From positions 2,226,589 through 2,290,588 of the forward strand of contig NZ_VKKY01000001.1 in the NCBI RefSeq assembly GCF_008271695.1: a stretch of 64,000 nt of DNA, given 5' to 3'. This DNA comes from Rufibacter hautae (GTDB lineage Bacteria > Bacteroidota > Bacteroidia > Cytophagales > Hymenobacteraceae). Below are positions 7,099 through 15,981 of the stretch, in pieces (the stretch's first letter is position 1; every line of letters begins with the position of its first letter). The notes below the pieces were generated by a model. The model was given only the letters and a program-made list of their open reading frames with translations. It was not told the origin of the DNA and did not search any database. The translations under genes and the position numbers were made by a program.

Positions 7099-7905
7099 TT
7101 AGTGTTCCGCCGCCGAGGTGATGGCCGACCGCACGCTGCCGTGCAGATCCAGGAGTTCTTTGGCTTTCTCCTCAGAGATATTCAGTTCATCCATGATCAT
7201 GCGTACGCCGCGGTCTACCAGCTTGTGGTTCGTGAGCTGCATGTCTACCATTTTGTTGCCTTTCACGCGGCCCAGTTGGATCATGGTGGAAGTGGTGAGC
7301 ATGTTCAAGGCCAGTTTCTGACCAGTGCCGGCTTTCATGCGGGTGCTGCCGGTCAGGAACTCGGGGCCGGTTACTACCTCCACCGGGAACTTGGCCACGG
7401 CCGCCACTTTGCTATCTGCGTTGCAGACGATGCAGCCCGTGGTAATGCCGCGCTCGTTGCAGGCCTGCAAACCGCCAATCACATACGGGGTTCGGCCCGA
7501 GGCCGCGATACCTACCACCACGTCTTTCTCGTTCACGCCGTACGCGTCCAGGTCCAGGATAGCCTGCTGGTCGTCGTCCTCGGCGAACTCCACGGCTTTC
7601 CGGATGGCTTTGTCGCCGCCGGCCATGATCCCGATGACCAGGTCAAACGGCACCCCGAAGGTAGGCGGGCACTCAGACGCGTCTACCACGCCCAAACGGC
7701 CGCTGGTGCCCGCGCCAATGTAAAACAGGCGGCCGCCTTCTTTCAGCTTTGCCACCGTAGCCTCCACCAGTTTCTCCAACTGCGGAATGGCTTTCTCTAC
7801 GGCCAGCGGCACGGTTTTGTCTTCTTGGTTGATGTTGGTGAGGAGTTCCTGCACGCTCATCTTTTCTAGATGATTGTAGTTAGATGCGGTTTCAGTTGTG
7901 CTCAT
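7099..7905 (-). CDS. murQ: N-acetylmuramic acid 6-phosphate etherase
   Basis: This enzyme cleaves the lactyl ether of MurNAc-6-phosphate to give GlcNAc-6-phosphate and D-lactate in cell-wall recycling. The 268-residue product has a single SIS domain with YIGAGTSGRLGVVDASECPPTF (the ECPPT segment holds the catalytic Glu) and the family block TGSTRMKAGTGQK. It is slightly shorter than the ~300-residue E. coli enzyme because of a short C-terminus. It overlaps the upstream kinase gene by 4 bases (ATGA), indicating translational coupling and a two-gene recycling unit. Confidence 0.96.
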   Translation of the reverse strand: MSTTETASNYNHLEKMSVQELLTNINQEDKTVPLAVEKAIPQLEKLVEATVAKLKEGGRLFYIGAGTSGRLGVVDASECPPTFGVPFDLVIGIMAGGDKAIRKAVEFAEDDDQQAILDLDAYGVNEKDVVVGIAASGRTPYVIGGLQACNERGITTGCIVCNADSKVAAVAKFPVEVVTGPEFLTGSTRMKAGTGQKLALNMLTTSTMIQLGRVKGNKMVDMQLTNHKLVDRGVRMIMDELNISEEKAKELLDLHGSVRSAITSAAEH

Positions 7906-8753
7906 GCGGTAAGTTTCTGTTGGTGGTACAGGCTCAGGCCTTGAATTGGACTTTCTACTATCTGACCTACGTGAATCTGGTGCTGTTGGGCTACCGTGCG
8001 CAGGATATCTGAGAAATAGAACGCAATGGAGCCCACAAAATGGGTTTCTTTCTGCTGGTAATTGGGGTACTTCATGACCGTCTTCCGGAAGAAATCACCG
8101 AAGCACTGGCAGATCAGTCCGTAGATGAACGGGTGTTCCCTGTGGTCTGACAGGAACCGGGCGTACGTGGCCATGTAGCGGTTGGGGTAGGGCTGGCGGT
8201 AGACGTGGTCCACAATCTCGTCGCGGTTGGTGTTGTAGCGAGCCATGAACAACTCATGCACGTCCTGGGGAAGTTCCTGGTTCAGGAAAGCCTGTACCAG
8301 CAGTTTGCCCATGTAGCCGCCGCTGCCCTCGTCGCCTAAGATAAAGCCCAGGTTGGGCACGTTCTGCACTATCTTTTGGCCATCATACAGGCAGGAGTTG
8401 GAGCCGGTGCCCAGGATGCAGGCAATGCCTTCTCTCTGGCCGCACAGCGCACGGGCGGCGGCCTCCAAGTCATGGTTCACCTGGATCTGGGCGGCAGGAA
8501 AAATCTCCTTTAGCGCCGAGGCCACTGCTTCCTTCTTGTCTTTGGCGCTGCAACCGGCACCATAGAAATAGATTTCCTGGGGTATGTGGCCGGCTAACTG
8601 CGCTAAAAGGTTGTCCTTCAACGTAAGGGCGATTTCCTGGCTGTTCTGGTAATACGGGTTGATGCCCGGAGTATGGGCCTGGGCTTTCACGCCTTCGCCA
8701 TCTAGTAAACGCCAGGCGGTCTTGGTAGAGCCGCTGTCCGCAATAAGAATCAT
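7902..8753 (-). CDS. BadF/BadG-family amino-sugar kinase, probable MurNAc kinase
   Basis: The ATG at 8753 gives 283 residues starting MILIADSGSTKTAW, the phosphate-1 loop (DSGSTKT) of the ASKHA fold. Other motifs are GAGC, CILGTGSNSC (phosphate-2) and LGDEGSGGYMG (adenosine region), diagnostic of the N-acetylglucosamine kinase-like BadF/BadG/BcrA/BcrD group. In Bacteroidota such kinases (MurK) phosphorylate MurNAc and GlcNAc. The 4-base overlap with murQ supports MurNAc as substrate. An upstream ATG at 8780 would add nine unconserved residues. GlcNAc-only activity cannot be excluded. Confidence 0.88.
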   Translation of the reverse strand: MILIADSGSTKTAWRLLDGEGVKAQAHTPGINPYYQNSQEIALTLKDNLLAQLAGHIPQEIYFYGAGCSAKDKKEAVASALKEIFPAAQIQVNHDLEAAARALCGQREGIACILGTGSNSCLYDGQKIVQNVPNLGFILGDEGSGGYMGKLLVQAFLNQELPQDVHELFMARYNTNRDEIVDHVYRQPYPNRYMATYARFLSDHREHPFIYGLICQCFGDFFRKTVMKYPNYQQKETHFVGSIAFYFSDILRTVAQQHQIHVGQIVESPIQGLSLYHQQKLTA

Positions 8754-8807
8754 AGGAATTGAATCAAGAACTAAGGCCAAATCTCTGAAAAACCGCCCAA
8801 AACAGAG

Positions 8808-9044
8808 CTATTTTTTTAAGATTCCGATGACAGAAAACTTATCAAACACATACTCGGTGTGGGGCGCGTCCTTCAGTTCCTCCGTAAGGTCCTGGCCGGC
8901 CCAATGCTCATAGTGGTTCCCCCGCCGCCATAACCTGGACTTGGTCACATCATAGATCTCGCCCTTGTAGGCCACCCAGATCTCATCCCGGTCTTGTCCG
9001 TTTCTGAGGGCTAACTGCGCGCGGGTGTATTCTTGGAGGTTCAT
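8808..9044 (-). CDS. Small cytochrome b5-like haem-binding domain protein
   Basis: The 78-residue protein is a single cytochrome b5-like domain: EIWVAYKGEIYDVTKSRLWRRG, then YEHWAGQDLTEEL and APHTEYVFDKFSVIG. The His in HWAGQDLT (about 47) and in APH (about 62) fit the two axial ligands, although the classical HPGG motif is replaced. There is no signal or membrane anchor, so it should be soluble and cytosolic. Electron partner unknown. It lies 54 bases upstream of the MurNAc kinase on the same strand and could share its transcript. A repeat-rich gap starts at its start codon. Confidence 0.8.
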   Translation of the reverse strand: MNLQEYTRAQLALRNGQDRDEIWVAYKGEIYDVTKSRLWRRGNHYEHWAGQDLTEELKDAPHTEYVFDKFSVIGILKK

Positions 9045-9545
9045 AATGTGCTAATGTGGGTAATATGCTAGTGTGCTATTTGTAAATTTGAATATGTGGT
9101 AATTAGAAAATGGACGGCTGTGTGCTTTTAGTGATTAAGATATTACAGAAAGCTGATGGCTTTCCTTTTTAGAGCTGTTTTCTGAAAAACTGGTCAGAAG
9201 CGTCTTTCGCTCTTTGCTTGCTCTTTCGTCGCATCTAGCCTTTCATTCTCTCCGCATCTTTCCCCACTTTGTCATCCTGAAAGGACCTTGTGGGCGAACT
9301 GTAATGCAGTTGGCTACTAAAGGAAAAGTCATCATTGAAAACAAACCTGCTAATTAATGCGCTTTTTCATAGCGACCTATTATGCAGCTTGCCCACAATA
9401 TCCTTTCAGGATGACAAAGTAGGGAGGGAATAAGCCTGCATAAATTTTCTGGCGGCACTTTTAGTTACAAGTATCTATGCCTTCTGGATTCAAAATGCCT
9501 ACTCCATAAAATAGCACATCAGCACATTAACCAATCAGCACATTA
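9044..9545. repeat. Nested inverted-repeat region filling a gene gap
   Basis: This 500-base gap holds no gene. Its ends are imperfect inverted repeats built from GTGCTAATGTG-like words (9044-9079 and 9511-9545). Inside is a second inverted repeat of about 38 bases (9264-9301 and 9385-9423) containing TTTGTCATCCTGAAAGG and its complement. A palindromic-element copy (core GAGCTGTTTTCTGAAAAAC) lies near 9166-9200. The outer arms touch the start codon of the cytochrome b5-like gene and the stop codon of the ureohydrolase-like gene. It looks like a MITE-like non-coding insertion. Confidence 0.6.
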
Positions 9546-10691
9546 CAGCCTCGCCTGCATCACAATCCAGCGATTGGGGACTTCGCCGTCGGCGGCGGTG
9601 AGGTAGTCTTGGTAACTGCAGGGCACAATGAGGGACGGGCGGCGGCCCGATAGGTCGTCTACCTGCATCCACCATTTCTCGTTCTGCCGGTTTTTGAAGA
9701 AGTACATCTTGTTGGGGTTGTCATGGAAACCCACCGAAAACCGCAGGAATTGGTTGCTGTGGAAATCCAGCGTGCCCTGCCGCTGGTAGAAGCCCTCAAT
9801 GCTGTACCAGACCATAGTAGCCAAAGTGATAGCCGTCAAGGACCGGTGGTCAAACTCAGGGCGATAGCCGTAGAAACCTAGGGAACTGAGTTGGTCATTC
9901 TGGCCGGCGTACCAGCACAGTTGGCAGGCTTCCTCGCCGGTAAGCCCGAAAGGGTTTGCGGTAGCCTGGCCGGGCGCGTCCTGGTGCCGGATGGCCGAGA
10001 CGTCAAAGCTGATCAGATCGGCTTGCCGGATGATGGGCTCCATCTCCTGCATCTGCTGGCGCACCTGGCCCAGGCGGTACAGTTCAAAATGAAGTTTTTC
10101 AAAGGCGGCCAGTGTGGTGGTATCCGTGAGGTAGGTCTGGTGCCCAATGTGGCTGAACCCGAAAAGATAGTTGGGGTCGTGCAGGAGAATGCGGTGCAGA
10201 TGGTGTTGGTCTGGGGCGGTGTCTTCCACATGCGCCATGTCGGGTTGGCTGTCTACCATCACCAGGTTCACCGTTTTAGACAAATGCTCATACCCCAGGA
10301 ACTGGCCATAGGTGAGGTCATGCGAACCGCCCAGCAGAATAGGGAACTTGCCGGCGGCAACCAGAATTTCAATGACTTCTTTCAGGCGCAGGTAGGTGTC
10401 TTCCAGGTGGATGCCCGGCAGCAGGTTGCCCAGATCCATGAGCAGCCAGGAGCCAGTCCCTTTCATGAGGCGGTACAGTTCCTGCCTTATCCTGTTGGGG
10501 CCCTCGTACGTGAGATCGGTGGCGTCTGGGGTGCCACGGTACTCCGGCAAGCCAATAAGCACCACCTCGGCAGAGCGCCAGTCTGGGAACGAGTGGATAA
10601 AAGGCGCTAAATAACCGCCCACGGATTTGGGCTTGTCTGTCCCCCCGAAGAGTTCTTCCGGAAGAGGTTCAAAGAAGATGGAAAGGTTCAT
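9543..10691 (-). CDS. Ureohydrolase (arginase/formimidoylglutamase)-fold protein with altered metal ligands
   Basis: The 382-residue product has the ureohydrolase fold. GGSHDLTYGQ (about 121-130) corresponds to the first Mn ligand motif GG(D/G)H, MVDSQPDMAH (about 146-154) to DAHxD, and SFDVSAIRHQDAPG (about 228-241) to SxDxDxxDP. The His of DAHxD is Gln here and the second Asp of DxDxxD is Ser, so the binuclear Mn centre looks incomplete. Related Bacteroidota proteins are usually labelled formimidoylglutamase or arginase by homology. It may be non-catalytic or use a different site. No hut or arginine genes flank it. A -7 box lies about 20 bases upstream. Confidence 0.78.
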   Translation of the reverse strand: MNLSIFFEPLPEELFGGTDKPKSVGGYLAPFIHSFPDWRSAEVVLIGLPEYRGTPDATDLTYEGPNRIRQELYRLMKGTGSWLLMDLGNLLPGIHLEDTYLRLKEVIEILVAAGKFPILLGGSHDLTYGQFLGYEHLSKTVNLVMVDSQPDMAHVEDTAPDQHHLHRILLHDPNYLFGFSHIGHQTYLTDTTTLAAFEKLHFELYRLGQVRQQMQEMEPIIRQADLISFDVSAIRHQDAPGQATANPFGLTGEEACQLCWYAGQNDQLSSLGFYGYRPEFDHRSLTAITLATMVWYSIEGFYQRQGTLDFHSNQFLRFSVGFHDNPNKMYFFKNRQNEKWWMQVDDLSGRRPSLIVPCSYQDYLTAADGEVPNRWIVMQARL

Positions 10692-10711
10692 GCAGTACTT
10701 GTGGCAAAAAT

Positions 10712-10719
10712 CAAATTTA
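10712..10719 (-). promoter_or_regulatory. Bacteroidota -7 box (TAAATTTG)
   Basis: On the minus strand this reads TAAATTTG, 20 bases before the start of the ureohydrolase-fold gene. No clear -33 TTG was found at ideal spacing. Confidence 0.55.
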
Positions 10720-10845
10720 GGTATTTATAAGCCATGGGGAATAAGCATTTTTAACAATTCGGTTAAAGACGCGGAGCCTGATTTTGTTTTTTTTAAATGA
10801 TTTTGCGTTATATTAACCGACTATTCCACTTAGAAAGAAGAATCT

Positions 10846-12612
10846 ATGAAGGTGACCCGGGTTTTTGATTTACTAACCAACCAGTTAGAACAGTTCCCGC
10901 AACCAGACTGTCTGGCCGCAAAAATCAATGGAGAATGGGTGAAATACAGCACCCAGCAAGTATTGGAGACGGCCAATAAGCTGAGCCTGGCCCTGATCAA
11001 GTCCGGCATCAGGAAAGACGACAAGGTGGCCCTCATCTCCATGAACCGCCCGGAGTGGACTTTCGCCGATTATGGCATTCAGCAGACGGGTGCGGTAAGC
11101 GTGCCGCTGTACCCTACCATCACGGTGGAGGATTACCGCTACATCCTGAAAGACTCTGAGACCAAACTCATCCTGGTTTCTACCGAGGACCTGTATAACA
11201 AAGTAAAAGAAGCCGTGTCAGACGTGCCCGGAGTGCAGGAGATCTACACCTTTGACCATGTGCCCGGCGCCAAACACTGGTCTGAGCTTCTGAAAATGGC
11301 CGATGGAGAGGACTCCGCTACCCTGGAGCCTTACAAAGCCGCCGTGCAGCCAACAGACCTGCTTTCCATTATCTATACCTCCGGTACCACGGGCGCCCCC
11401 AAAGGGGTGATGCTCTCGCACAACAACCTGGTGAGCAATTTCACCTCGGTGATGCCGTACGTGCCCGTGAACAAGGAACACCGGGCATTGAGTTTTCTGC
11501 CGCTCTGCCACATCTATGAGCGCATGGTTTCCTGCATCTACTTCTCGGTGGGGGTGTCTATCTACTTTGCCGAGAGTATTGAAAAAGTAGGCGATAATCT
11601 CAAGGAGGTGGGGCCGCACATCTTCGTGACCGTGCCGCGCCTGCTGGAGAAAGTCTACGACAAGATTGTGGCCAAAGGCGGCGAACTGACCGGCGTGAAA
11701 AAAGGACTCTTCTTCTGGGCTTTAGGCCTGGGGCAGAAATACGATACCCGCACCTCGTCGGGTGCTTTCTATGATCTGCAGTTGAAGTTGGCACGCAAGC
11801 TTATCTTCTCTAAGTGGCAGGAAGCTCTGGGCGGCAACGTGCGCGTGATTGTGTCTGGCGGTGCCGCTTTGCAGCCGCGCCTGGCCCGCGTGTTCTGGGG
11901 CGCCAACATCCGCATCATGGAAGGTTACGGCCTCACCGAGACCTCGCCGGTAATTGCCGTGAACCGCTACGAGCCTGAGAACAACGTAATTGGGACCGTA
12001 GGTCCGGCTGTGGATGGCGTGGAGATCAAGATTGCCGAGGACGGGGAGATCCTTACCCGCAGCCAGAGCGTGATGGTGGGCTACTACAAACGCCCCGACC
12101 TTACCGCTGAGGTCATTGACCCGGATGGTTGGTTCCATACCGGTGACATAGGCGAACTGGTGGAAGGCAAATTCCTCAAGATCACCGACCGCAAGAAAGA
12201 GATGTTCAAGACCTCGGGCGGGAAGTACATCGCACCGCAACTGATAGAGAACAAACTGAAGGAATCGTTGGTGGTGGAGCAGGTGATGGTAGTGGGTGAG
12301 GGAGAGAAATTCCCGGCGGCGCTCATTGTGCCTGCTTTTGACGGACTGCAGGAGTGGTGCAGAATCCGCAGCATTCCTTATACCAACAATGAAGACATGC
12401 TGCAGAAACCCGAGGTGCTGGCCAAGTTCCAGAAGGAGGTAGATAAAGCCAACGAGCACCTGGCGCAGTACGAGAAGATCAAGAAGTTTGTGCTGCTGCC
12501 TAAGCTTTGGAGCGTTGAAACCGGCGAGATGACGCCTAAGCTCAGTATCAAACGCAAGGTCATCACCAACAACAACCGGAGCTTGATTGAAAACCTGTAC
12601 CGTACGGCCTAG
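10846..12612 (+). CDS. Long-chain fatty acid-CoA ligase (AMP-forming)
   Basis: This activates fatty acids to acyl-CoA via an acyl-adenylate. The 588-residue product has the AMP-binding P-loop-like motif IIYTSGTTGAPKGVMLSH (about 175-192), GYGLTETSP (about 362-370), the GWFHTGDIGE hinge region, and C-terminal ITDRKKEMFKTSGGKYIAP, which carries the A8 motif. It is closest to the eukaryotic-like long-chain ligases (FAA1/ACSL group) of about 590-600 residues rather than E. coli FadD. It lies next to a MarR regulator and beta-oxidation genes but has its own terminator, so it is a separate transcript. Confidence 0.93.
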   Translation: MKVTRVFDLLTNQLEQFPQPDCLAAKINGEWVKYSTQQVLETANKLSLALIKSGIRKDDKVALISMNRPEWTFADYGIQQTGAVSVPLYPTITVEDYRYILKDSETKLILVSTEDLYNKVKEAVSDVPGVQEIYTFDHVPGAKHWSELLKMADGEDSATLEPYKAAVQPTDLLSIIYTSGTTGAPKGVMLSHNNLVSNFTSVMPYVPVNKEHRALSFLPLCHIYERMVSCIYFSVGVSIYFAESIEKVGDNLKEVGPHIFVTVPRLLEKVYDKIVAKGGELTGVKKGLFFWALGLGQKYDTRTSSGAFYDLQLKLARKLIFSKWQEALGGNVRVIVSGGAALQPRLARVFWGANIRIMEGYGLTETSPVIAVNRYEPENNVIGTVGPAVDGVEIKIAEDGEILTRSQSVMVGYYKRPDLTAEVIDPDGWFHTGDIGELVEGKFLKITDRKKEMFKTSGGKYIAPQLIENKLKESLVVEQVMVVGEGEKFPAALIVPAFDGLQEWCRIRSIPYTNNEDMLQKPEVLAKFQKEVDKANEHLAQYEKIKKFVLLPKLWSVETGEMTPKLSIKRKVITNNNRSLIENLYRTA

Positions 12613-12625
12613 GGTAGAAAAACAG

Positions 12626-12664
12626 AAGAGGAGACGCTTACCAAGCGTCTCCTCTTCTGTTTCA
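12626..12664 (+). terminator. Rho-independent terminator
   Basis: AGAAGAGGAGACGCTT pairs with AAGCGTCTCCTCTTCT around a 3-base loop, followed by GTTT, 14 bases after the acyl-CoA ligase stop. Confidence 0.88.
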
Positions 12665-12868
12665 GTCTGGGTTGGTTTAGCCCTGTTTTCCAGAATGTAG
12701 GGTATAAACGGAGTTCTGCACGGAAACCAGAAGCAGTTCTTCGTTGCTAAAGTAGCAATGCAGCGGGCCTTCTTTTGTCACCGCCGAAAGCAAGGTGGAT
12801 TGAGCGGGGCTTGTGTTAACAGATTGAAAAATTTTTCGTTTATAGTATGCAAGCATAACATTTTTTTC

Positions 12869-12876
12869 TAAATTTG
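12869..12876 (+). promoter_or_regulatory. Bacteroidota -7 box (TAAATTTG) of the marR gene
   Basis: A perfect TAnnTTTG match lies 20 bases before the ATG at 12897, so the leader is very short. Confidence 0.55.
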
Positions 12877-12896
12877 GTAAGAGACTGAAACACCAC

Positions 12897-13331
12897 ATGA
12901 AAGCAAACGAGACGGTAGACTATAACATAAAGGTATGTTGGCATGCCATCGCGCGCATGTACAATACCCAGGCAGTGAAAAACGACATCACCACTTCCAT
13001 TGGGTTTGTACTGCTCAATATTGACCCCGAGAAAGGGACACCGGCCACCAAGATCGCGCCTTTGCTGGGGCTGGAGGCCCGTAGCCTCACCCGCATCCTC
13101 AAAAGCATGGAGGAGAAAGGCCTCATCTACAAGGTAGCCGATGAGCAGGACAAGCGCTCCGTCAGGATTCTGCTCACCGAGCTGGGGCTGGAGAAGCGGG
13201 AAGTAAGCCGGGTCACGGTGCGGCGGTTCAACCAGAAGGTACGGGAGATGATTCCTGAGAGCCAATTGCAGGTGTTCTTCCAGGTGGTAGGCCAAATCAA
13301 CAGCCTCATTGAGTCAAAGAAGGTGTTCTGA
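12897..13331 (+). CDS. MarR-family transcriptional regulator
   Basis: The 144-residue protein has the winged-helix MarR fold: helical N-terminus, recognition region TKIAPLLGLEARSLTRILKSMEEKGLI (about 50-76), and wing DEQDKRSVRILLTELG. It lies 163 bases upstream of, and on the same strand as, the three-gene beta-oxidation unit, and downstream of the acyl-CoA ligase. Control of fatty-acid degradation, perhaps with acyl-CoA as ligand, is therefore a reasonable inference. The sequence itself does not reveal the ligand. Confidence 0.9.
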   Translation: MKANETVDYNIKVCWHAIARMYNTQAVKNDITTSIGFVLLNIDPEKGTPATKIAPLLGLEARSLTRILKSMEEKGLIYKVADEQDKRSVRILLTELGLEKREVSRVTVRRFNQKVREMIPESQLQVFFQVVGQINSLIESKKVF

Positions 13332-13355
13332 AGCTGGGAGGCAGAGATATTTTCT

Positions 13356-13393
13356 GGTTTTGCGCCTGTTTTCTGAGAAAAAGGTCTAAAACG
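13356..13393. repeat. Copy of the ~38-bp palindromic element
   Basis: Left arm GGTTTTGCGCCTGTTTTCT, right arm GAGAAAAAGGTCTAAAACG. It begins 25 bases after the marR stop. Confidence 0.7.
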
Positions 13394-13494
13394 TGACTCG
13401 GATAAAGCCTTCATTTCTTGTGGGCTAAGAAGTACTAAAGGGAAAAACCGTGCGTCCCCCAAAAGCGCACATTCAGATACATAAAAGAGTAACT

Positions 13495-15897
13495 ATGAAG
13501 AGAATCATTAAGAAAGTGGCGGTGCTGGGCTCGGGCATTATGGGTTCGCGCATTGCCTGCCACTTCGCTAACATTGGCGTGCAGGTGCTGCTACTGGACA
13601 TGGTGCCGCGCGAACTACTTCCGGAGGAACAAGCCAAGGGCCTTGCCCTGGAAAACAAGTTGGTGCGCAACCGCATTGTGAACACCGCCCTGCAAACCGC
13701 CATTGCCTCCAACCCTGCCCCCCTTTACCGTAAAACCGATGCCCGGCTCATCCAGACCGGGAACTTTGATGACGATCTGCCCGGCATCGCCACCTGCGAC
13801 TGGACCATCGAAGTGGTGGTAGAGAACCTCAAGATAAAACAAAGCGTGTTTGAGCGCGTGGAGCAGTTCCGCAAGCCCGGCACCTTGATCACCTCCAATA
13901 CCTCAGGGATTCCCATCCACTTGATGCTGGACGGCCGTTCCGAGGACTTCAAAAAGCATTTCTGCGGCACGCACTTTTTCAACCCGCCCCGCTACCTCAA
14001 GTTGCTGGAGATTATTCCTACTGAGCAAACCGATCCCGAGATTACTGCTTTCTTATTAAACTACGGCGACCTGTACTTGGGCAAAACCACCGTACTGGCC
14101 AAAGACACGCCGGCTTTCATCGCAAACCGGGTGGGTATCTATGGCATCATGCAGGTGCTGCACGTGATGGAGAAACTGGGCCTGAACGTGGACGAAGTAG
14201 ACCGTTTAACAGGTCCGGTAGTAGGCCGCCCAAAATCAGCCACCTTCCGGACTTCCGATGTGGTAGGTCTGGACACGCTGGCCAAAGTGGCGCAAGGCTT
14301 GTACCAAACCGGCGAGGCCGATGAAAAGCGTGACCTGTTCCAACTGCCCGGCTACATCCAGCAGATGCTGGAGAAAGGTTGGCTGGGCGATAAAACCCGT
14401 CAAGGCTTCTACAAGAAAACCAAAACCCCTGAAGGCGCCACCGAGATACTGACGCTGGATTTGAAAACCATGGAATACGGGCCTAAGCAGAAAGTCCGGT
14501 TCCAGAGCATGGAAACCCTAAAGCCCATTGAAGACTTACGCAAGCGCCTCAAAGCCTTCAGCCAGGCCCAGGACAAAGCCGGCGATTTCTTCCGGGAAAC
14601 TTCATTCGGTCTGTTCCAATATGTGACCAACCGCATTCCGGAGATCTCAGACGAGCTGTACCGCATTGATGATGCCATGCGCGCCGGTTTCGGGTGGGAA
14701 CTGGGTCCTTTTGAAACCTGGGATGCCTTTGGTGTACGCGAGACCGTTTCTGCCATGGAAGCCGCCGGCTACAAACCTGCTGCCTGGATCTATGAGATGC
14801 TGGAAGCCGGCCACGAGGCATTCTACCGCAGCCAGAACAACCAACGCCAGTACTATGACATTCCTACTAAAGACTACAAGCAGATACCGGGTACCGAGAA
14901 CTTCGTCTTGCTGGATGTGCTGCGCGGAACCAACGTAGTTTGGAAAAACTCCGGATGCTCCATCATTGACTTAGGCGACGGTATCCTCAACGTGGAGTTT
15001 CATTCCAAGATGAACGCCATCGGGAGCGAGATCATCCAGGGCCTGAACAAAGGCATTGACCTGGCGGAGCAGAACTTCCGGGGCGTGGTGGTAGGCAACG
15101 AGGCTGCGAACTTCTCCGCCGGAGCGAACTTAGGCTTGGTGTTCATGTACGCTCTGGACCAGGAGTACGACGAGCTCAACCTCATGATCAAGCAGTTCCA
15201 GAACACCATGATGCGCATGCGCTACTCGGCTATTCCGGTAGTGGCCGCACCGCACGGCTTGACCTTGGGAGGAGGCTGCGAACTCTGCCTCCACGCCGAC
15301 AGAGTACAGGCCGCGGCTGAGTCTTACATTGGCCTGGTAGAATTTGGCGTGGGCTTGATCCCGGGCGGAGGCGGCACGAAGGAGATGACCTTGCGCACCT
15401 CGGCCGCTTACGAAGAAGGCGACACGGAATACAACGCCTTGCGCAACGTGTTCATGACCATCGGGACGGCCAAAGTCTCCACCTCAGCCGCAGAAGCATA
15501 CGACCTTGGTTTCATGCGCCACGGAGATGGCATCACTTTAAACACCAACCGTCAGCTCGCCGAAGCCAAGGCTGAAGCCATTCTTATGGCCGAAGCCGGT
15601 TACACCAGACCTACGCCAAAGACCAACATAAAGGTACAGGGCCGCGGAGGTTTAGGGATGTTCATCACCGGTGCCCACGCTATGCACGCCGCCGGTTTTA
15701 TCTCTGAGCATGATCGCAAAATTTCTGAAAAGTTGGCCTACGTGATGTGCGGTGGTGATCTGTCTATGCCGTCTGAAATATCGGAACAATACCTTTTGGA
15801 CTTGGAGCGCGAAGCCTTCCTGAGTCTCTGCGGGGAGCGCAAGACCCTGGAGCGCATCAAGAGCATCCTGACCACTGGTAAGCCCCTGCGGAATTAG
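13495..15897 (+). CDS. 3-hydroxyacyl-CoA dehydrogenase / enoyl-CoA hydratase fusion
   Basis: The bifunctional beta-oxidation enzyme has 800 residues from the ATG at 13495. An in-frame start at 13450 would place unconserved residues before MKRIIKKVAVLGSG. The N-terminal Rossmann domain has GSGIMGSRIA (about 11-20), then the HAD C-terminal domains. The C-terminal crotonase domain has FSAGANLGLVF and APHGLTLGGGCELCLHADR, forming the oxyanion hole. The order HAD then ECH is opposite to E. coli FadB (ECH-HAD) and is the usual form in many Bacteroidota and Gram-positives. It heads an operon with thiolase and acyl-CoA dehydrogenase. Confidence 0.94.
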   Translation: MKRIIKKVAVLGSGIMGSRIACHFANIGVQVLLLDMVPRELLPEEQAKGLALENKLVRNRIVNTALQTAIASNPAPLYRKTDARLIQTGNFDDDLPGIATCDWTIEVVVENLKIKQSVFERVEQFRKPGTLITSNTSGIPIHLMLDGRSEDFKKHFCGTHFFNPPRYLKLLEIIPTEQTDPEITAFLLNYGDLYLGKTTVLAKDTPAFIANRVGIYGIMQVLHVMEKLGLNVDEVDRLTGPVVGRPKSATFRTSDVVGLDTLAKVAQGLYQTGEADEKRDLFQLPGYIQQMLEKGWLGDKTRQGFYKKTKTPEGATEILTLDLKTMEYGPKQKVRFQSMETLKPIEDLRKRLKAFSQAQDKAGDFFRETSFGLFQYVTNRIPEISDELYRIDDAMRAGFGWELGPFETWDAFGVRETVSAMEAAGYKPAAWIYEMLEAGHEAFYRSQNNQRQYYDIPTKDYKQIPGTENFVLLDVLRGTNVVWKNSGCSIIDLGDGILNVEFHSKMNAIGSEIIQGLNKGIDLAEQNFRGVVVGNEAANFSAGANLGLVFMYALDQEYDELNLMIKQFQNTMMRMRYSAIPVVAAPHGLTLGGGCELCLHADRVQAAAESYIGLVEFGVGLIPGGGGTKEMTLRTSAAYEEGDTEYNALRNVFMTIGTAKVSTSAAEAYDLGFMRHGDGITLNTNRQLAEAKAEAILMAEAGYTRPTPKTNIKVQGRGGLGMFITGAHAMHAAGFISEHDRKISEKLAYVMCGGDLSMPSEISEQYLLDLEREAFLSLCGERKTLERIKSILTTGKPLRN

Positions 15898-15933
15898 CGT
15901 TAACGTTTAATTGTTTCAGGAAAAGAGGAAGTC

Positions 15934-15973
15934 GCGTTTAGTGCCCTTTTTCTCCAAAACACCTCAAAAACAG
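15934..15973. repeat. Copy of the ~38-bp palindromic element inside the operon
   Basis: Left arm GCGTTTAGTGCCCTTTTTCT, right arm CCAAAACACCTCAAAAACAG. It fills most of the 84-base gap between the HAD/ECH and thiolase genes and ends 8 bases before the thiolase ATG, so here it lies in the translated operon mRNA. Confidence 0.65.
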
Positions 15974-15981
15974 AAAAGAAA

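Noticed and set aside
7000..7869. Plus-strand open frame across the murQ region
   Set aside because: murQ is intact on the other strand with catalytic motifs. The plus frame also runs through the terminator and palindrome.
12677..12898. Possible 73-codon minus-strand gene between the acyl-CoA ligase and marR
   Set aside because: It overlaps the marR promoter box and a half palindrome, with no signal peptide, start context or recognisable motif.
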